Part shown: one piece after another, positions 16,372 to 24,742 of the stretch
Layout: every line of letters begins with the position of its first letter
How positions within the stretch are numbered: position 1 is the first letter of the stretch
Assembly (NCBI GenBank): GCA_026705295.1
Contig: JAPPBA010000120.1
Coordinates: 1-44,393 of the forward strand
Origin: Candidatus Palauibacter australiensis
GTDB lineage: Bacteria > Gemmatimonadota > Gemmatimonadetes > Palauibacterales > Palauibacteraceae
Length of the DNA stretch: 44,393 bases
Direction: 5' to 3'
Made by a program: the position numbers and the translations under genes
The notes under the pieces: model-generated
What the model saw: only the letters and a program-made list of their open reading frames with translations
What the model was told of the DNA's origin: nothing
The model's database searches: none

Positions 16372-17942
16372 GTTCGCCGCAGAACCCGGAACTCATCTCG
16401 CGCCCGCTGGGCGTCCCAGGCTCCATCGCCCGCGCCGTATTGGACGCCGCCGGCCCGGGCCTCCTTCCGCTCGCCGGCCGTCTTTCCGCGACCCACGCCC
16501 CGCCCCCACGCCCCGCCCGGATCGGACCCGACGCCTTCGGCGTTTCCGGCCCCGGGGTCCGCGACCGCCTCGAGTCCGTCCTCCGGGGGCAGGGGACCTT
16601 CGTCACGACGGGGCACCAGCCCGTCCTCCTCCTCGGACCCCTCTACGTCCTCTACAAGGTCCTCACCGCTATCTCGCTCGCCTCCCGCCTCGAGCGGACG
16701 CTCGGTGCGCCCGTCATCCCTCTCTTCTGGATCGCCTCGGATGACCACGACTGGGACGAGGTGGGAAGCGCGACGATCCTCGACCGCTCCGACGCGCCGC
16801 AGACGCTCGCCCTCCCGGTCCCCCCCGGGGGTGATCGCCGATCCGTGGGATCCCACGTTTTGGACGATTCCTGGATGGATGTCCTCGACGCCCTGCCCGA
16901 AATCCTTCCTGAATCGGAGTTTACGTCACACTACCTCGAGCTCGTGCGAGCTGCCTACGCGGAGGGCCAGCCGGTGTCCGCGGCTTTCGCCCGGTTCCTC
17001 GCGGGTGTGCTCGGCGATCGGGGGTACGCCTGGCTCGATTCGGCGCGGCCGGAGGTCCGGCGCGCCGCGGCCCCCTTCTACCGCCGGCTTCTATCGGACT
17101 GGGACGGGGTCCTCGAGGCCGAGGCGGAGGGTGCGGGCGCGCTGCGGGCGTCGGGCTTCGAGGCCCCGATCTCGCGGGTCGATGATGCGCTGCCGCTGTT
17201 CTTCGACGAGGGCGGCGGGCGACACCGCGTCCGGCGCGACGGAACGGCAGCGCCGCAAACCTGGGCCGCGCGGCTGGACGCCGCGCCCGAGGCCTTCTCG
17301 CCGAACGTCGCGTCGCGCCCCGCGCTCGAATCCTACCTCCTTCCCGTAGCCGCGACCGTGCTCGGACCCGGGGAGATCGCGTACTGGAGTCAGCTGGGGC
17401 CGCTGTTCGAGGCCCTCCGCGTCCCCCTGCCGTCCGTCCATCCCCGCGCGGCGTGGACGCTGCTCGAGGCGCGCACGCGACGGGTTCTCGAGCGCACGGG
17501 ACTTTCGTCGCAGGATCTCGCCGGGGGGACCGAGCCCGCCGTCGAGCGCCTCACGCGGGAGTCGCGGCCGGAAAGGGTCGAGCGGGCGCTGCGCCGTTTC
17601 CGGGAGGGCGCCGAGGCCGGCATGGCCGCGATCGAGGCGGCCGTGGCCGAAGACGTGCCGGGACTGCGGGGGGCGGCGGGGAAGATGCGGAAGGGCATCC
17701 TCGACGCGGCCTCCGAGCTGTCCCGCCAGGTGGACCGCGCGACCCGGGAACGGCTCGACGTCCGGCTGGGCCAGGTGCGGCGTGCGGGGGCGAACCTCTT
17801 CCCGCGGCGGCGCCCACAGGAACGCGTGCTGAACCCGCTCTCCTTCCTCTGCCGCTACGGGCCCGGACTCGTGGAGCGGTTGGCCCGCGAAACCGACCGC
17901 CAGGTCGCGTCCTTCTTGGCGGGTCGCGCGGAAGATGGATAG
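16368..17942 (+). CDS. bshC: Bacillithiol biosynthesis cysteine-adding enzyme BshC
   Basis: BshC adds cysteine to glucosaminyl-malate in the last step of bacillithiol synthesis. The 524-residue length fits the family (about 540). Recognisable blocks are TTGHQPVLLLGPLYVLYKVLTAISLA (the HIGH-like nucleotidyl-transferase-fold region, near residue 80), PVIPLFWIASDDHDWDEV, SPNVASRPALESYLLPVAATVLGPGEIAYWSQL near residue 310 and a C-terminal coiled-coil. It ends LNPLSFLCRYGPGLVERL, as BshC proteins do. The start is a TTG at 16368 overlapping the methyltransferase stop. The frame stays open far upstream but only as a shadow. bshA and bshB are not in the window. Bacillithiol is known outside Firmicutes, for example in Deinococcus and Bacteroidetes. 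Confidence 0.92.
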   Translation: MSSPQNPELISRPLGVPGSIARAVLDAAGPGLLPLAGRLSATHAPPPRPARIGPDAFGVSGPGVRDRLESVLRGQGTFVTTGHQPVLLLGPLYVLYKVLTAISLASRLERTLGAPVIPLFWIASDDHDWDEVGSATILDRSDAPQTLALPVPPGGDRRSVGSHVLDDSWMDVLDALPEILPESEFTSHYLELVRAAYAEGQPVSAAFARFLAGVLGDRGYAWLDSARPEVRRAAAPFYRRLLSDWDGVLEAEAEGAGALRASGFEAPISRVDDALPLFFDEGGGRHRVRRDGTAAPQTWAARLDAAPEAFSPNVASRPALESYLLPVAATVLGPGEIAYWSQLGPLFEALRVPLPSVHPRAAWTLLEARTRRVLERTGLSSQDLAGGTEPAVERLTRESRPERVERALRRFREGAEAGMAAIEAAVAEDVPGLRGAAGKMRKGILDAASELSRQVDRATRERLDVRLGQVRRAGANLFPRRRPQERVLNPLSFLCRYGPGLVERLARETDRQVASFLAGRAEDG

Positions 17943-17949
17943 CTTTCGG

Positions 17950-17998
17950 CGTTCGCGGGTACACCATTTCGGAACGCGCGGCGGGTACCCCGCGAACG
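17950..17998 (+). promoter_or_regulatory. Strong inverted repeat after bshC (terminator or leader hairpin)
   Basis: Left arm CGTTCGCGGGTAC (17950-17962) is complementary to right arm GTACCCCGCGAACG (17985-17998) except for one bulged C. The loop is 22 bases. It begins eight bases after the bshC stop and ends 50 bases before the next ATG. No T-run follows, so a classical intrinsic terminator is not shown. A factor-dependent terminator, an RNA-stabilising stem or an attenuator are the options. Confidence 0.5.
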
Positions 17999-18047
17999 GA
18001 CGTTCTTCCAGGGAGGGCGCGACAATGGGCGGCACGGGAGATCCGAG

Positions 18048-18359
18048 ATGACCTTCGCCTTCATGGTCGTCCTCGGGCTGATCGTCCTGATCCCCGTACT
18101 CGCCATCGTGATCGACTCTCCCCTCTCCGAAGCCCTGGCGCGCCGGATCGGGAACACCGACTCCGGAACGAACCAGTCCGCGCGCATCGACGCGCTGGAG
18201 CAGGAAATCCAGTACCTGACGCAGGCGGTCGAGGACATTCGGGAAGAGACCACCTTCGTGCGCGCGCTCGTGGAGGGAGACCAAGCGCTCCCGGCCCTCC
18301 CCGCCCGTGATGCGGGACGGCCGGCCGGAAGCGATGCCGGGAACGACGGGGAGCGTTGA
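18048..18359 (+). CDS. Small membrane-anchored coiled-coil protein of unknown function
   Basis: The 103 residues begin with one hydrophobic helix (FAFMVVLGLIVLIPVLAIVI). A short polar linker follows, then an acidic heptad-rich stretch (ARIDALEQEIQYLTQAVEDIREETTFVRALVEG) likely to form a coiled coil, and a disordered Gly/Ala/Asp-rich tail. The layout, helix then cytoplasmic coiled coil, recalls PspB-type and other small membrane adaptors. I do not recognise a specific family. GGGAG lies eight bases before the ATG. Its 3' end overlaps the 5' end of murJ, so the two are probably translated together. A link to peptidoglycan precursor export is inference from that overlap. Confidence 0.7.
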   Translation: MTFAFMVVLGLIVLIPVLAIVIDSPLSEALARRIGNTDSGTNQSARIDALEQEIQYLTQAVEDIREETTFVRALVEGDQALPALPARDAGRPAGSDAGNDGER

Positions 18360-19938
18360 TCTGACCGAGGGGAAGCCGCCGGGGCAGGGCCGTTCCGCGA
18401 CGCGGGTCGCCGCCGGTATTCTCGCCAGCCGCATCACCGGGTTCCTGCGCGATGTCCTCATCGCCGCCACGTTCGGCGTCGGGCCGATCACGGATGCGTA
18501 CGCGGCCGCCCTCAAGATCCCGAACGCCTTTCGCAACCTCCTCAGCGAAGGCGCCCTCTCCGCCTCTTTCGTGCCGGTGTTCTCCTCCTTGATGGAGCGG
18601 GGCGACACGGCCGCGGCGCGGCGGCTCGCGCAGGGCGTGCTCGGCGGCCTCCTCCTCCTCTCCGCCCTCGTCGTGGCCGCGGTCGTCGCCGCCGCGCCCT
18701 GGCTGCTGCCGATCCTCGCGCCCGGCTACGACGCGGAGCTGAGCGAGCTTACGACGCACCTCGTGCGCATCCTCTTCCCCATGTCCGGGGTGATGATCGT
18801 CGGTGCCTGGTGCCTCGGACTCCTCACGAGCCACCGGCGTTTCTTCCTCCCCTTCGTCGCGCCCGTCGTCTGGAACCTGTCCCAGATCGTCGGCCTCCTG
18901 CTGGGGGCGCGGCTGGGGTGGGCACCGCTCATCGTCGTGCTCACCTGGTCCACCCTCATCGGGAGCGTGCTGCAGGTCGCGATCCAGCTCCCCGCCGTAT
19001 ACCGCCTGCTCGGGACGCTCCGGCCCCGGGTAGACTTCCGTTTCGAGCCTACGCGCCGCGTCGCGCGCAACGCGATGCCGGTCGCGGCGGGGCAGGGGAT
19101 CTTCCAGCTCTCGAGCCTGACCGATGTATTCATCGCCAGCCTCCTCGCCGAGGGCGCGCTCACGGGCATCTACTTCGCCCAGCGCATCGCGATGGTGCCG
19201 ATGGCCCTGTTCGGCGCCTCCGTGGCGGTGGCGGCGCTGCCGGAGATGTCCCGCGAGAAGGGGGTCGAAGCGCTGCGATCCCATCTCTCCACCGGCGTGC
19301 GGCGCGTGGCCTACTTCATCCTTCCATCCGTCGCCGTGCTCCTCCTGCTCGGAGACCTCGTGACGTCGCTCATCTACGAACGGGGAGCCTTTGAGGCCGA
19401 ACACGTACCGGTCGTGCGGTGGGGTCTGGGTGCCTACGCACTGGGACTCGTTGCGACGGGTCTCACGAAGCTGTTCGCGAGCGCGTTCCACGCCCTCCAG
19501 GACACGCGGACGCCGGTGAAGTACGCCATGGCCGGGGTGGGGACCGGCATCCTCATCGGGGCGGCGACCGCGCTGTGGATGGAGGACCGCGGGTTCGGGC
19601 TGCGCGCGGCGGCCGGCCTCGTCTTCGGCAGTTCGGTCGGGGCCTGGGTCAACCTCGTCCTCCTCATGCGCGGACTGGGACGGCGGGGTGCGGGGGGATG
19701 GTTCCTCCCGGTGCGGCGTTCGGTCGGTCGCATGGCCGCGGGCGCCGGCCTCGCGAGTGGCGCCTTCCTGGTGATTCGCTCCCTGCTCGTGGCCCGCCTC
19801 CCGGACGGGTTCCTCGGCGACGCCACCCTCCTCGCGGCCGCGCTCATCGCGGGCGGGCTCTGCTATGTCGGCTGCGCCGGCCTCCCGACCGGACTCCGGG
19901 TCGTCGGCGAGGCCCTAGCTGGGGAGGGGGGAGGATGA
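18334..19938 (+). CDS. murJ: Lipid II flippase MurJ (MviN)
   Basis: MOP-superfamily flippase that moves lipid II across the inner membrane for peptidoglycan synthesis. The 534-residue product has about 14 hydrophobic helices and family motifs: GILASRITGFLRDVLIAATFG, DAYAAALKIPNAFRNLLSEGALSASFVPVF, LAPGYDAE, YFAQRIAMVPMALFGASVAVAALPEMS and LTKLFASAFHALQDTRTPVKYA. These include the charged central-cavity residues in TM1 and TM2. Starts possible in frame are GTG 18307, ATG 18310 and ATG 18334. I chose 18334 because GGAAG precedes it and the conserved protein begins well after it. The gene overlaps the preceding small ORF by 26 bases and its stop overlaps uvrC as ATGA. Confidence 0.93.
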   Translation: MPGTTGSVDLTEGKPPGQGRSATRVAAGILASRITGFLRDVLIAATFGVGPITDAYAAALKIPNAFRNLLSEGALSASFVPVFSSLMERGDTAAARRLAQGVLGGLLLLSALVVAAVVAAAPWLLPILAPGYDAELSELTTHLVRILFPMSGVMIVGAWCLGLLTSHRRFFLPFVAPVVWNLSQIVGLLLGARLGWAPLIVVLTWSTLIGSVLQVAIQLPAVYRLLGTLRPRVDFRFEPTRRVARNAMPVAAGQGIFQLSSLTDVFIASLLAEGALTGIYFAQRIAMVPMALFGASVAVAALPEMSREKGVEALRSHLSTGVRRVAYFILPSVAVLLLLGDLVTSLIYERGAFEAEHVPVVRWGLGAYALGLVATGLTKLFASAFHALQDTRTPVKYAMAGVGTGILIGAATALWMEDRGFGLRAAAGLVFGSSVGAWVNLVLLMRGLGRRGAGGWFLPVRRSVGRMAAGAGLASGAFLVIRSLLVARLPDGFLGDATLLAAALIAGGLCYVGCAGLPTGLRVVGEALAGEGGG

Positions 19939-21845
19939 GCGGCAAGGGAGGCCCGGGCCCCCACGCGTCGCAGCTCGACGGGCTTCGCGAGCAGGCGCGG
20001 GGGCTGGGTCACGAACCCGGAGTGTACCTGTTTCGGGATGCCGCCGGGGACGTCCTCTACGTGGGAAAGGCGAAATCGCTCCGCTCGCGCGTCGCCTCCT
20101 ATTTCGGCGCCGAGGCGAGCCGTTCCGTGAAGCTCGTCCGCCTCGTGCGGGAGATCGACAGCATCGAGACCTTCCCCGTGCGCTCGGAAGCCGAAGCCCT
20201 CCTCCTCGAATGGAATCTCATCCGCGAGTTCGGGCCGCGCTTCAACATTCAGCTCCGCGACGACAAGAGCTATCCGTACATCAAGGTCACGGTCGGCGAG
20301 CCCTTCCCGCGGATCTTCGTGACGCGGCGGCTGAGGGATGACGGTTCGCGGTATCTGGGTCCCTTCACGGATGTCGGGGCGATGCGGCGGGCGCTGCGCA
20401 CGATCAAGAAGATGTACACCGTGCGCTCGTGCCACTACCGAATGCCGGCGGAGCTTCCGCCCCGCCCCTGCCTCGACTATCACATCGGGCGCTGCAAGGC
20501 GCCGTGCGCGGGCCTGCAGTCCGAAGCGGACTACCGGTCGATGATCGACGAGATCCTCGAGATTCTCGGAGGGCGGACGGGGGCCGTGAGGCGCTCGGTG
20601 GAGGACCGGATGGCGGAGGCCGCCGAAGCGCTGGACTACGAACGGGCGGGGGAGCTGAGGGACGTACTGCGCGGCCTCGATCAACTCGAGAGCCGGCAGG
20701 CGGCGATCGACCCCAGGGGCGGGAGCCACGACGCGATCGGATTCGCGCGCCAGCCGGCCGGCGGGTCGGTGTGCGGCATCGTGCTGAGGGTGCGGGAGGG
20801 AAGGCTGGTCGGTCGCCGGCTCCACTATCTCGCGAACGTCGGAGATGAGCCGGACGAAGCCGTGCTCGGAGCCCTGGTGAAGGGGTACTATCTGCGCCAG
20901 GCGGACGATGTCCCCTCGGAGTTGCTCGTTCCGGACGCGTTCGACGAGCAGGACCTCGTGGAGGAGTACCTTTCCGGGGTCGCCGGACACCGCTTCCGCA
21001 TCCGGGTGCCCGCGCGCGGACCCGGGCTGGAGCTGACGCGGGCCGCCAGCCGAAACGCGGCGCACGTGCTGGAGCGGGACCGGGTGGAGCGGGGGGACGA
21101 GGCGGGGACGGGGGCCGAGGCGGCGGGACCGCCGGCCGCGGCGGCGCGGCTCGCGGAGGCGCTCGGGCTGGAGACGCCGGCGCGGGACCTTGTCTGCTTC
21201 GACGTGTCGACGCTCGCGGGCCGGGAGTCGGTTGGCAGTTGCGTGTGGCTCCGGGACGGGCGGCCGCACAAGGATGAGTACCGGAGGTTCCGGATCCGGG
21301 ACTCGGAGGAGGGAAGGACCGATGACTACGCCATGATGCAGGAGATCGTGTCGCGCTACTTCGACCGCCGCGTCCGGGAAGGGCGCGCGCTGCCCGACCT
21401 CGTCGTCGTGGACGGGGGCAGGGGACAGCTGTCGGCGGCGCGGCAGGCCATGGATGGCGCGGGCGTCTCGGACCTGCCCACCGTGGCCCTCGCGAAGCGC
21501 GAAGAGGAGGTGTTCCGGCCCGGGGCCCCGACCCCGTTGCGGCTTCCGCGCGCCGACCCGGGGCTGCACTGGCTGCAGCGGGCGCGCGATGAGGCCCACC
21601 GCTTCGCGCTCCGTTACAACCGGACGCTGCGTCGCCGTCGCGCGCTCCGATCGAGGCTGAGCGAGATCCCGGGGGTGGGGCCGGAGCGGGAGCAGCGTCT
21701 GCTGGAGCGGTTCGGCAGTCTCGACCTCATCCGGAGGGCCACGCCCGCGCAGCTCGCGCGCACGCCGGGGATCGGCCCTGCGACCGCCACGTCGATCCTC
21801 GCCGCCCTCCACGAGGAAGACTCGGCGCGGGGAGCCGTCTCGTGA
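19935..21845 (+). CDS. uvrC: Excinuclease ABC subunit UvrC
   Basis: Nuclease that makes both incisions in nucleotide excision repair. The 636 residues show, in order: a GIY-YIG endonuclease domain (PGVYLFRDAAGDVLYVGKAKSLRSRV, near residues 28-110); a Cys cluster (RPCLDYHIGRCKAPCAG); a UVR motif that binds UvrB (AEAAEALDYERAGELRDVL); an RNase-H-like 5' incision domain (VCFDVSTLAGRESVGSCVWL, PDLVVVDGGRGQLSAA); and C-terminal helix-hairpin-helix repeats (LSEIPGVGPEREQRLLERFGS, LARTPGIGPATATSILAAL). The ATG at 19935 has a very strong purine-rich RBS (GGGGAGGGGGGAGG) and overlaps the murJ stop. The stop overlaps the next small gene as GTGA. Confidence 0.96.
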   Translation: MSGKGGPGPHASQLDGLREQARGLGHEPGVYLFRDAAGDVLYVGKAKSLRSRVASYFGAEASRSVKLVRLVREIDSIETFPVRSEAEALLLEWNLIREFGPRFNIQLRDDKSYPYIKVTVGEPFPRIFVTRRLRDDGSRYLGPFTDVGAMRRALRTIKKMYTVRSCHYRMPAELPPRPCLDYHIGRCKAPCAGLQSEADYRSMIDEILEILGGRTGAVRRSVEDRMAEAAEALDYERAGELRDVLRGLDQLESRQAAIDPRGGSHDAIGFARQPAGGSVCGIVLRVREGRLVGRRLHYLANVGDEPDEAVLGALVKGYYLRQADDVPSELLVPDAFDEQDLVEEYLSGVAGHRFRIRVPARGPGLELTRAASRNAAHVLERDRVERGDEAGTGAEAAGPPAAAARLAEALGLETPARDLVCFDVSTLAGRESVGSCVWLRDGRPHKDEYRRFRIRDSEEGRTDDYAMMQEIVSRYFDRRVREGRALPDLVVVDGGRGQLSAARQAMDGAGVSDLPTVALAKREEEVFRPGAPTPLRLPRADPGLHWLQRARDEAHRFALRYNRTLRRRRALRSRLSEIPGVGPEREQRLLERFGSLDLIRRATPAQLARTPGIGPATATSILAALHEEDSARGAVS

Positions 21846-22033
21846 CGCGCGGCGGACATCCCTCCGCGGGTCTGTGCGCGCGCTGCCGTCACCGCCGCTG
21901 GATCCGGAGCGACCGCGGGTCCGCCTTCCTCCTCTGCCGGCTCTCGCGCACGGACGCGCGTTTTCGGCGCTATCCGACGCTGCCCGTGCTGCGCTGCGCC
22001 GGATTCCAGGCGGAAGCAGAAGAGTCTCCGTGA
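21842..22033 (+). CDS. Small four-Cys zinc-ribbon-like protein (63 aa) between uvrC and gltX
   Basis: GTG at 21842 overlaps the uvrC stop as GTGA, and its own stop overlaps the gltX GTG as GTGA. It is therefore locked between two essential-type genes with no spare bases. The product has a CARC pair at residues 12-15, then RSDRGSAFLLCRLSRTDARF and RYPTLPVLRCAGF: four cysteines spaced as in a zinc ribbon. To my recollection, short proteins with the pattern CxxC...GSxFxLC...D.RFxRYPxLPVxxCxGF occur in several high-GC phyla, usually as hypothetical proteins. I know of no assigned function. A nucleic-acid or protein-binding role is plausible for a zinc ribbon but not shown. Confidence 0.72.
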   Translation: MTRGGHPSAGLCARCRHRRWIRSDRGSAFLLCRLSRTDARFRRYPTLPVLRCAGFQAEAEESP

Positions 22034-23502
22034 CCGCTCCGACCGCTTCGACGGCCCGCGTCCGGACCCGTTTCGCGCCGAGCCCGACCGGAGCCCTCCA
22101 CCTGGGCAACGCGCGCACCGCGATCCTGAATTGGCTCTTCGCGCGGCGGCACGGCGGCGCCTTCGTGCTCCGCCTCGAGGATACGGACACCGAGCGTGCC
22201 GTACCGGGGGGAGAGGAGATCATCTACGAGGCCCTCGACTGGCTCGGCATCGCCCCCGACGAGGGCCCGCGCGAGGGAGGACCGTTCGGGCCGTACCGCC
22301 AGTTGGCGCGCGCCGACCGGCATCGGGCCCGCGCGGCGGAGTTGCTGGAATCCGGGAGGGCGTTCCGCTGCTACTGCCGGCCGGATGAACTCGAGGCGAG
22401 GCGGGAGGTGGCGATCGCCGCGGGGGAGCCCACCGGGCGCGATGCGCGTTGCCGCAACCTTCCTGCCGGGCGGGCGCGCCGCCACGAGGCGGAGGGGCGG
22501 GGGGGCGCCATCCGGCTTCGCATCGAATCCGGGCCCGTCGAGTTCACGGACCTCCTGAAGGGCACCCTCTCGATCGACGGCGACGACCTGGGGGACCTCG
22601 TCCTCGTGCGGAGCGACGGGCGGCCCACGTACAACTTCGCGGTCGCCGTGGACGACATCGAGATGGAGATCAGCCATGTGATCCGGGGCATGGGCCATCT
22701 CTCGAACACGCCCAAGCAGGTGCTCCTCTACCGGGCCTTCGGGGTGAAGCCGCCGGAGTTCGTCCACATCCCGACCGTCCTCGCCCCCGGTGGAGGGAAG
22801 CTCTCCAAGCGGCGTGGGGCGGCCGGCGTCCTCGACTACCGGGAGCGGGGGTTCCATTCGGACGCGGTGCTCAACTACCTGTCGCTTCTCTCGTGGTCCT
22901 CGGAGGACGGGGAGGAGTTCCTGAGCCGGGAGGCGCTCGTGGAACGGATCGACCTCGGCCGGATGGGGGCGGCCGATGCCGAGGTGGACGAGGAGAAGAT
23001 GACCTGGCTGTCGGGACAGCACCTGCGGGCGGAACCGGCCGATCGGCTGGCCCGCGAGTGGGCGGGGCGGCTCGACGTGGAAGGGCTGGGGCTGGACGAC
23101 GCCGATCTCCGCCGCGCGGCGGAGGTGTTCGCCAAGCGCACGCGTCTCCTCTCCGACGTAGGGTCCGAGGTCGAGCCGATCTACCGTGCGCCGGAGACCG
23201 GCGGGTCCGCCGCGCGGGAGTCGCTCTCCGCCCCCGCGGCCGCGACCGCGATCCGCCTCGCCCGCGCGGTGTGGGCGGACACCGCGTGGCGACCCGAACC
23301 CCTCGCCGCGGCGCTTCGCGGCGCGATGCGCGACGCCGGGCTCGCGGGGCGTACCTTCTTTCCGCCCGTCCGGGTCGCCCTGACCGGGCAGCTTCACGGC
23401 CCCGACCTCGGCGAGGTCGCCTACGCGCTCGGACCGGAGCGCACCCTGGCCCGCCTGGCGGCGGCGACAACAGCGGCGACAACAAAGGAGCGAAGCGAAT
23501 GA
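22030..23502 (+). CDS. gltX: Glutamyl-tRNA synthetase GltX
   Basis: Class I aminoacyl-tRNA synthetase charging tRNA-Glu (and possibly tRNA-Gln where Gln-tRNA is made by amidation). The 490 residues contain the HIGH-type motif FAPSPTGALHLGNARTA near residue 14, FVLRLEDTDTERA, a Cys-rich patch beginning FRCYCRP, VRSDGRPTYNFAVAVDDIEMEISHVIRG, the KMSKS-type motif GGGKLSKRRGA near 260, and a C-terminal helical anticodon-binding domain. The GTG at 22030 gives the normal N-terminus. A longer in-frame GTG at 21874 would add 52 residues of non-homologous, shadow-like sequence inside the small zinc-protein gene. The stop overlaps the threonine synthase ATG as ATGA. Confidence 0.94.
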   Translation: MTAPTASTARVRTRFAPSPTGALHLGNARTAILNWLFARRHGGAFVLRLEDTDTERAVPGGEEIIYEALDWLGIAPDEGPREGGPFGPYRQLARADRHRARAAELLESGRAFRCYCRPDELEARREVAIAAGEPTGRDARCRNLPAGRARRHEAEGRGGAIRLRIESGPVEFTDLLKGTLSIDGDDLGDLVLVRSDGRPTYNFAVAVDDIEMEISHVIRGMGHLSNTPKQVLLYRAFGVKPPEFVHIPTVLAPGGGKLSKRRGAAGVLDYRERGFHSDAVLNYLSLLSWSSEDGEEFLSREALVERIDLGRMGAADAEVDEEKMTWLSGQHLRAEPADRLAREWAGRLDVEGLGLDDADLRRAAEVFAKRTRLLSDVGSEVEPIYRAPETGGSAARESLSAPAAATAIRLARAVWADTAWRPEPLAAALRGAMRDAGLAGRTFFPPVRVALTGQLHGPDLGEVAYALGPERTLARLAAATTAATTKERSE

Positions 23503-24638
23503 GCTGGCGCCTCGAATGCGGCCTCTGCGAGCGACCCGTTGCCCGGGGGCTGGCCACCGTGTGCCCGGACCCCGACTGCGGAAAGCCTCTGCTGGCCCGG
23601 TACGACCTCGGAGCCCTGAACGGGGAAGCGCTGCGGCGGGCGTGGAGCGGGCGGCAGGGCGGCATGTGGCGTTTTCGCGAGATCATGCCCGTCGAGCCGG
23701 ACGAAGATCCCGTGACGCTCGGGGAGGGCGGCACGCCCCTGTTCGAGATCGAGATCGGAGGGGAGCTCGAGGGCCTGACGCTGCTGGTGAAGGACGAGGG
23801 CCTCAACCCGACCGGGAGCTTCAAGGACCGAGGCCTGTGCGCCGCCGTCACGCGGGCGGTGCACGAAGGGGCGACGGATCTCGTCATCCCGAGCGCCGGG
23901 AACGCCGGAGCGGCCCTCGCGGCCTACGCGGCGCGCGCGGGAGTGCCGTGTCGCCTCTTCATCCCGGAGGACACGCCGGAGGGCGTCGCCCGGCGCTGCG
24001 AGCATTACGGTGCCGACATCGTCCGGGTCGACGGACTCATCGACGAATGCGGCCGTCTCTCGGCCGAGTACGGCGCGGAAACGGGCGCGTTCAATATCTC
24101 CACGCTCAAGGAGCCCTACCGGATCGAGGGCAAGAAGACGATGATGCTCGAGATCGTCGAAGCGCTCGGCTGGCGCGCACCGGACGCCATCGTCTATCCC
24201 ACCGGTGGCGGCACCGGTCTTATCGGGAGTGCCAAGACGCTGGCGGAGCTGCGTGAACTCGGCCTGATCGACGGGGACACACGCCTCTACGCGGTGCAGG
24301 GCACGGGTTGTGCCCCCATCGTGCGCGCGCACGCGGCGGGTGAGATGTACGCTGAGCCGTGGCGGAACGCTTCGACCGAAGCCTGGGGACTCCGGGTCCC
24401 GGGGGCGCTCGGAGATTTCCTGATGCTCGATGCCATCCGCGAATCGGGCGGCGGCGGCGTGGCCGTTTCCGACGAGGCGATGAAGGACGGGGCCCTCGAA
24501 CTCGGCGCGGCCGGCGTGGGGGCCTCGATCGAAGGCGGGGCCACGCTCGCGGGAGCGCGGGAGCTCAGGCGATCCGGAGCGTTGCGCGATGGAGAAACCG
24601 TCGTCCTCTTCAACACCGCACACCTCCTCACGTACTAG
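23499..24638 (+). CDS. thrC: Threonine synthase (PLP-dependent) with N-terminal zinc-ribbon-like head
   Basis: PLP enzyme converting O-phosphohomoserine to threonine. The 379 residues start with a short four-Cys head (CGLCERP, CPDPDCGKPLL) that is common in archaeal-type threonine synthases. The tryptophan-synthase-beta fold follows: LGEGGTPLFEIEI, the PLP-lysine motif NPTGSFKDRG (Lys near residue 109), PSAGNAGAALAAYAARAG, FNISTLKEPYRIEGKKTM, YPTGGGTGLIG for the phosphate cup and EGGATLAGARELRRSG near the end. The KDRG and EGGATLAG motifs favour threonine synthase over threonine dehydratase or cysteate synthase. An AAAGGAG RBS precedes the ATG. No other hom/thr gene is nearby, so pathway clustering gives no extra support. 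Confidence 0.88.
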   Translation: MSWRLECGLCERPVARGLATVCPDPDCGKPLLARYDLGALNGEALRRAWSGRQGGMWRFREIMPVEPDEDPVTLGEGGTPLFEIEIGGELEGLTLLVKDEGLNPTGSFKDRGLCAAVTRAVHEGATDLVIPSAGNAGAALAAYAARAGVPCRLFIPEDTPEGVARRCEHYGADIVRVDGLIDECGRLSAEYGAETGAFNISTLKEPYRIEGKKTMMLEIVEALGWRAPDAIVYPTGGGTGLIGSAKTLAELRELGLIDGDTRLYAVQGTGCAPIVRAHAAGEMYAEPWRNASTEAWGLRVPGALGDFLMLDAIRESGGGGVAVSDEAMKDGALELGAAGVGASIEGGATLAGARELRRSGALRDGETVVLFNTAHLLTY

Positions 24639-24742
24639 CTGGCGGTCCGCGGCAAACGCCCGTGGGGCTCCGTGCGCCGCGGGAGGCTTCCGGCTATCTT
24701 TACCGTGGTTGCGACTCAAAACAGAAACAGGGGTTCAGAGCG
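24639..24742 (+). promoter_or_regulatory. Intergenic leader with candidate -10 (TATCTT)
   Basis: This 104-base gap separates thrC from the TPR gene. TATCTT at 24695-24700 is a reasonable TAnnnT -10 box in otherwise GC-rich DNA; no convincing -35 sits 17 bases upstream. AGGGG about nine bases before the ATG at 24743 is the likely RBS. A similar TAGCTT lies before the gene at 33302. Transcription from here is an inference. Confidence 0.3.

Noticed and set aside
21874-22029. Longer N-terminus for gltX (start at 21874)
   Set aside because: The extra 52 residues are Pro/Arg/Leu-rich and lie in another frame of the small zinc-protein gene. The synthetase motif FAPSPTG follows normally from the GTG at 22030.
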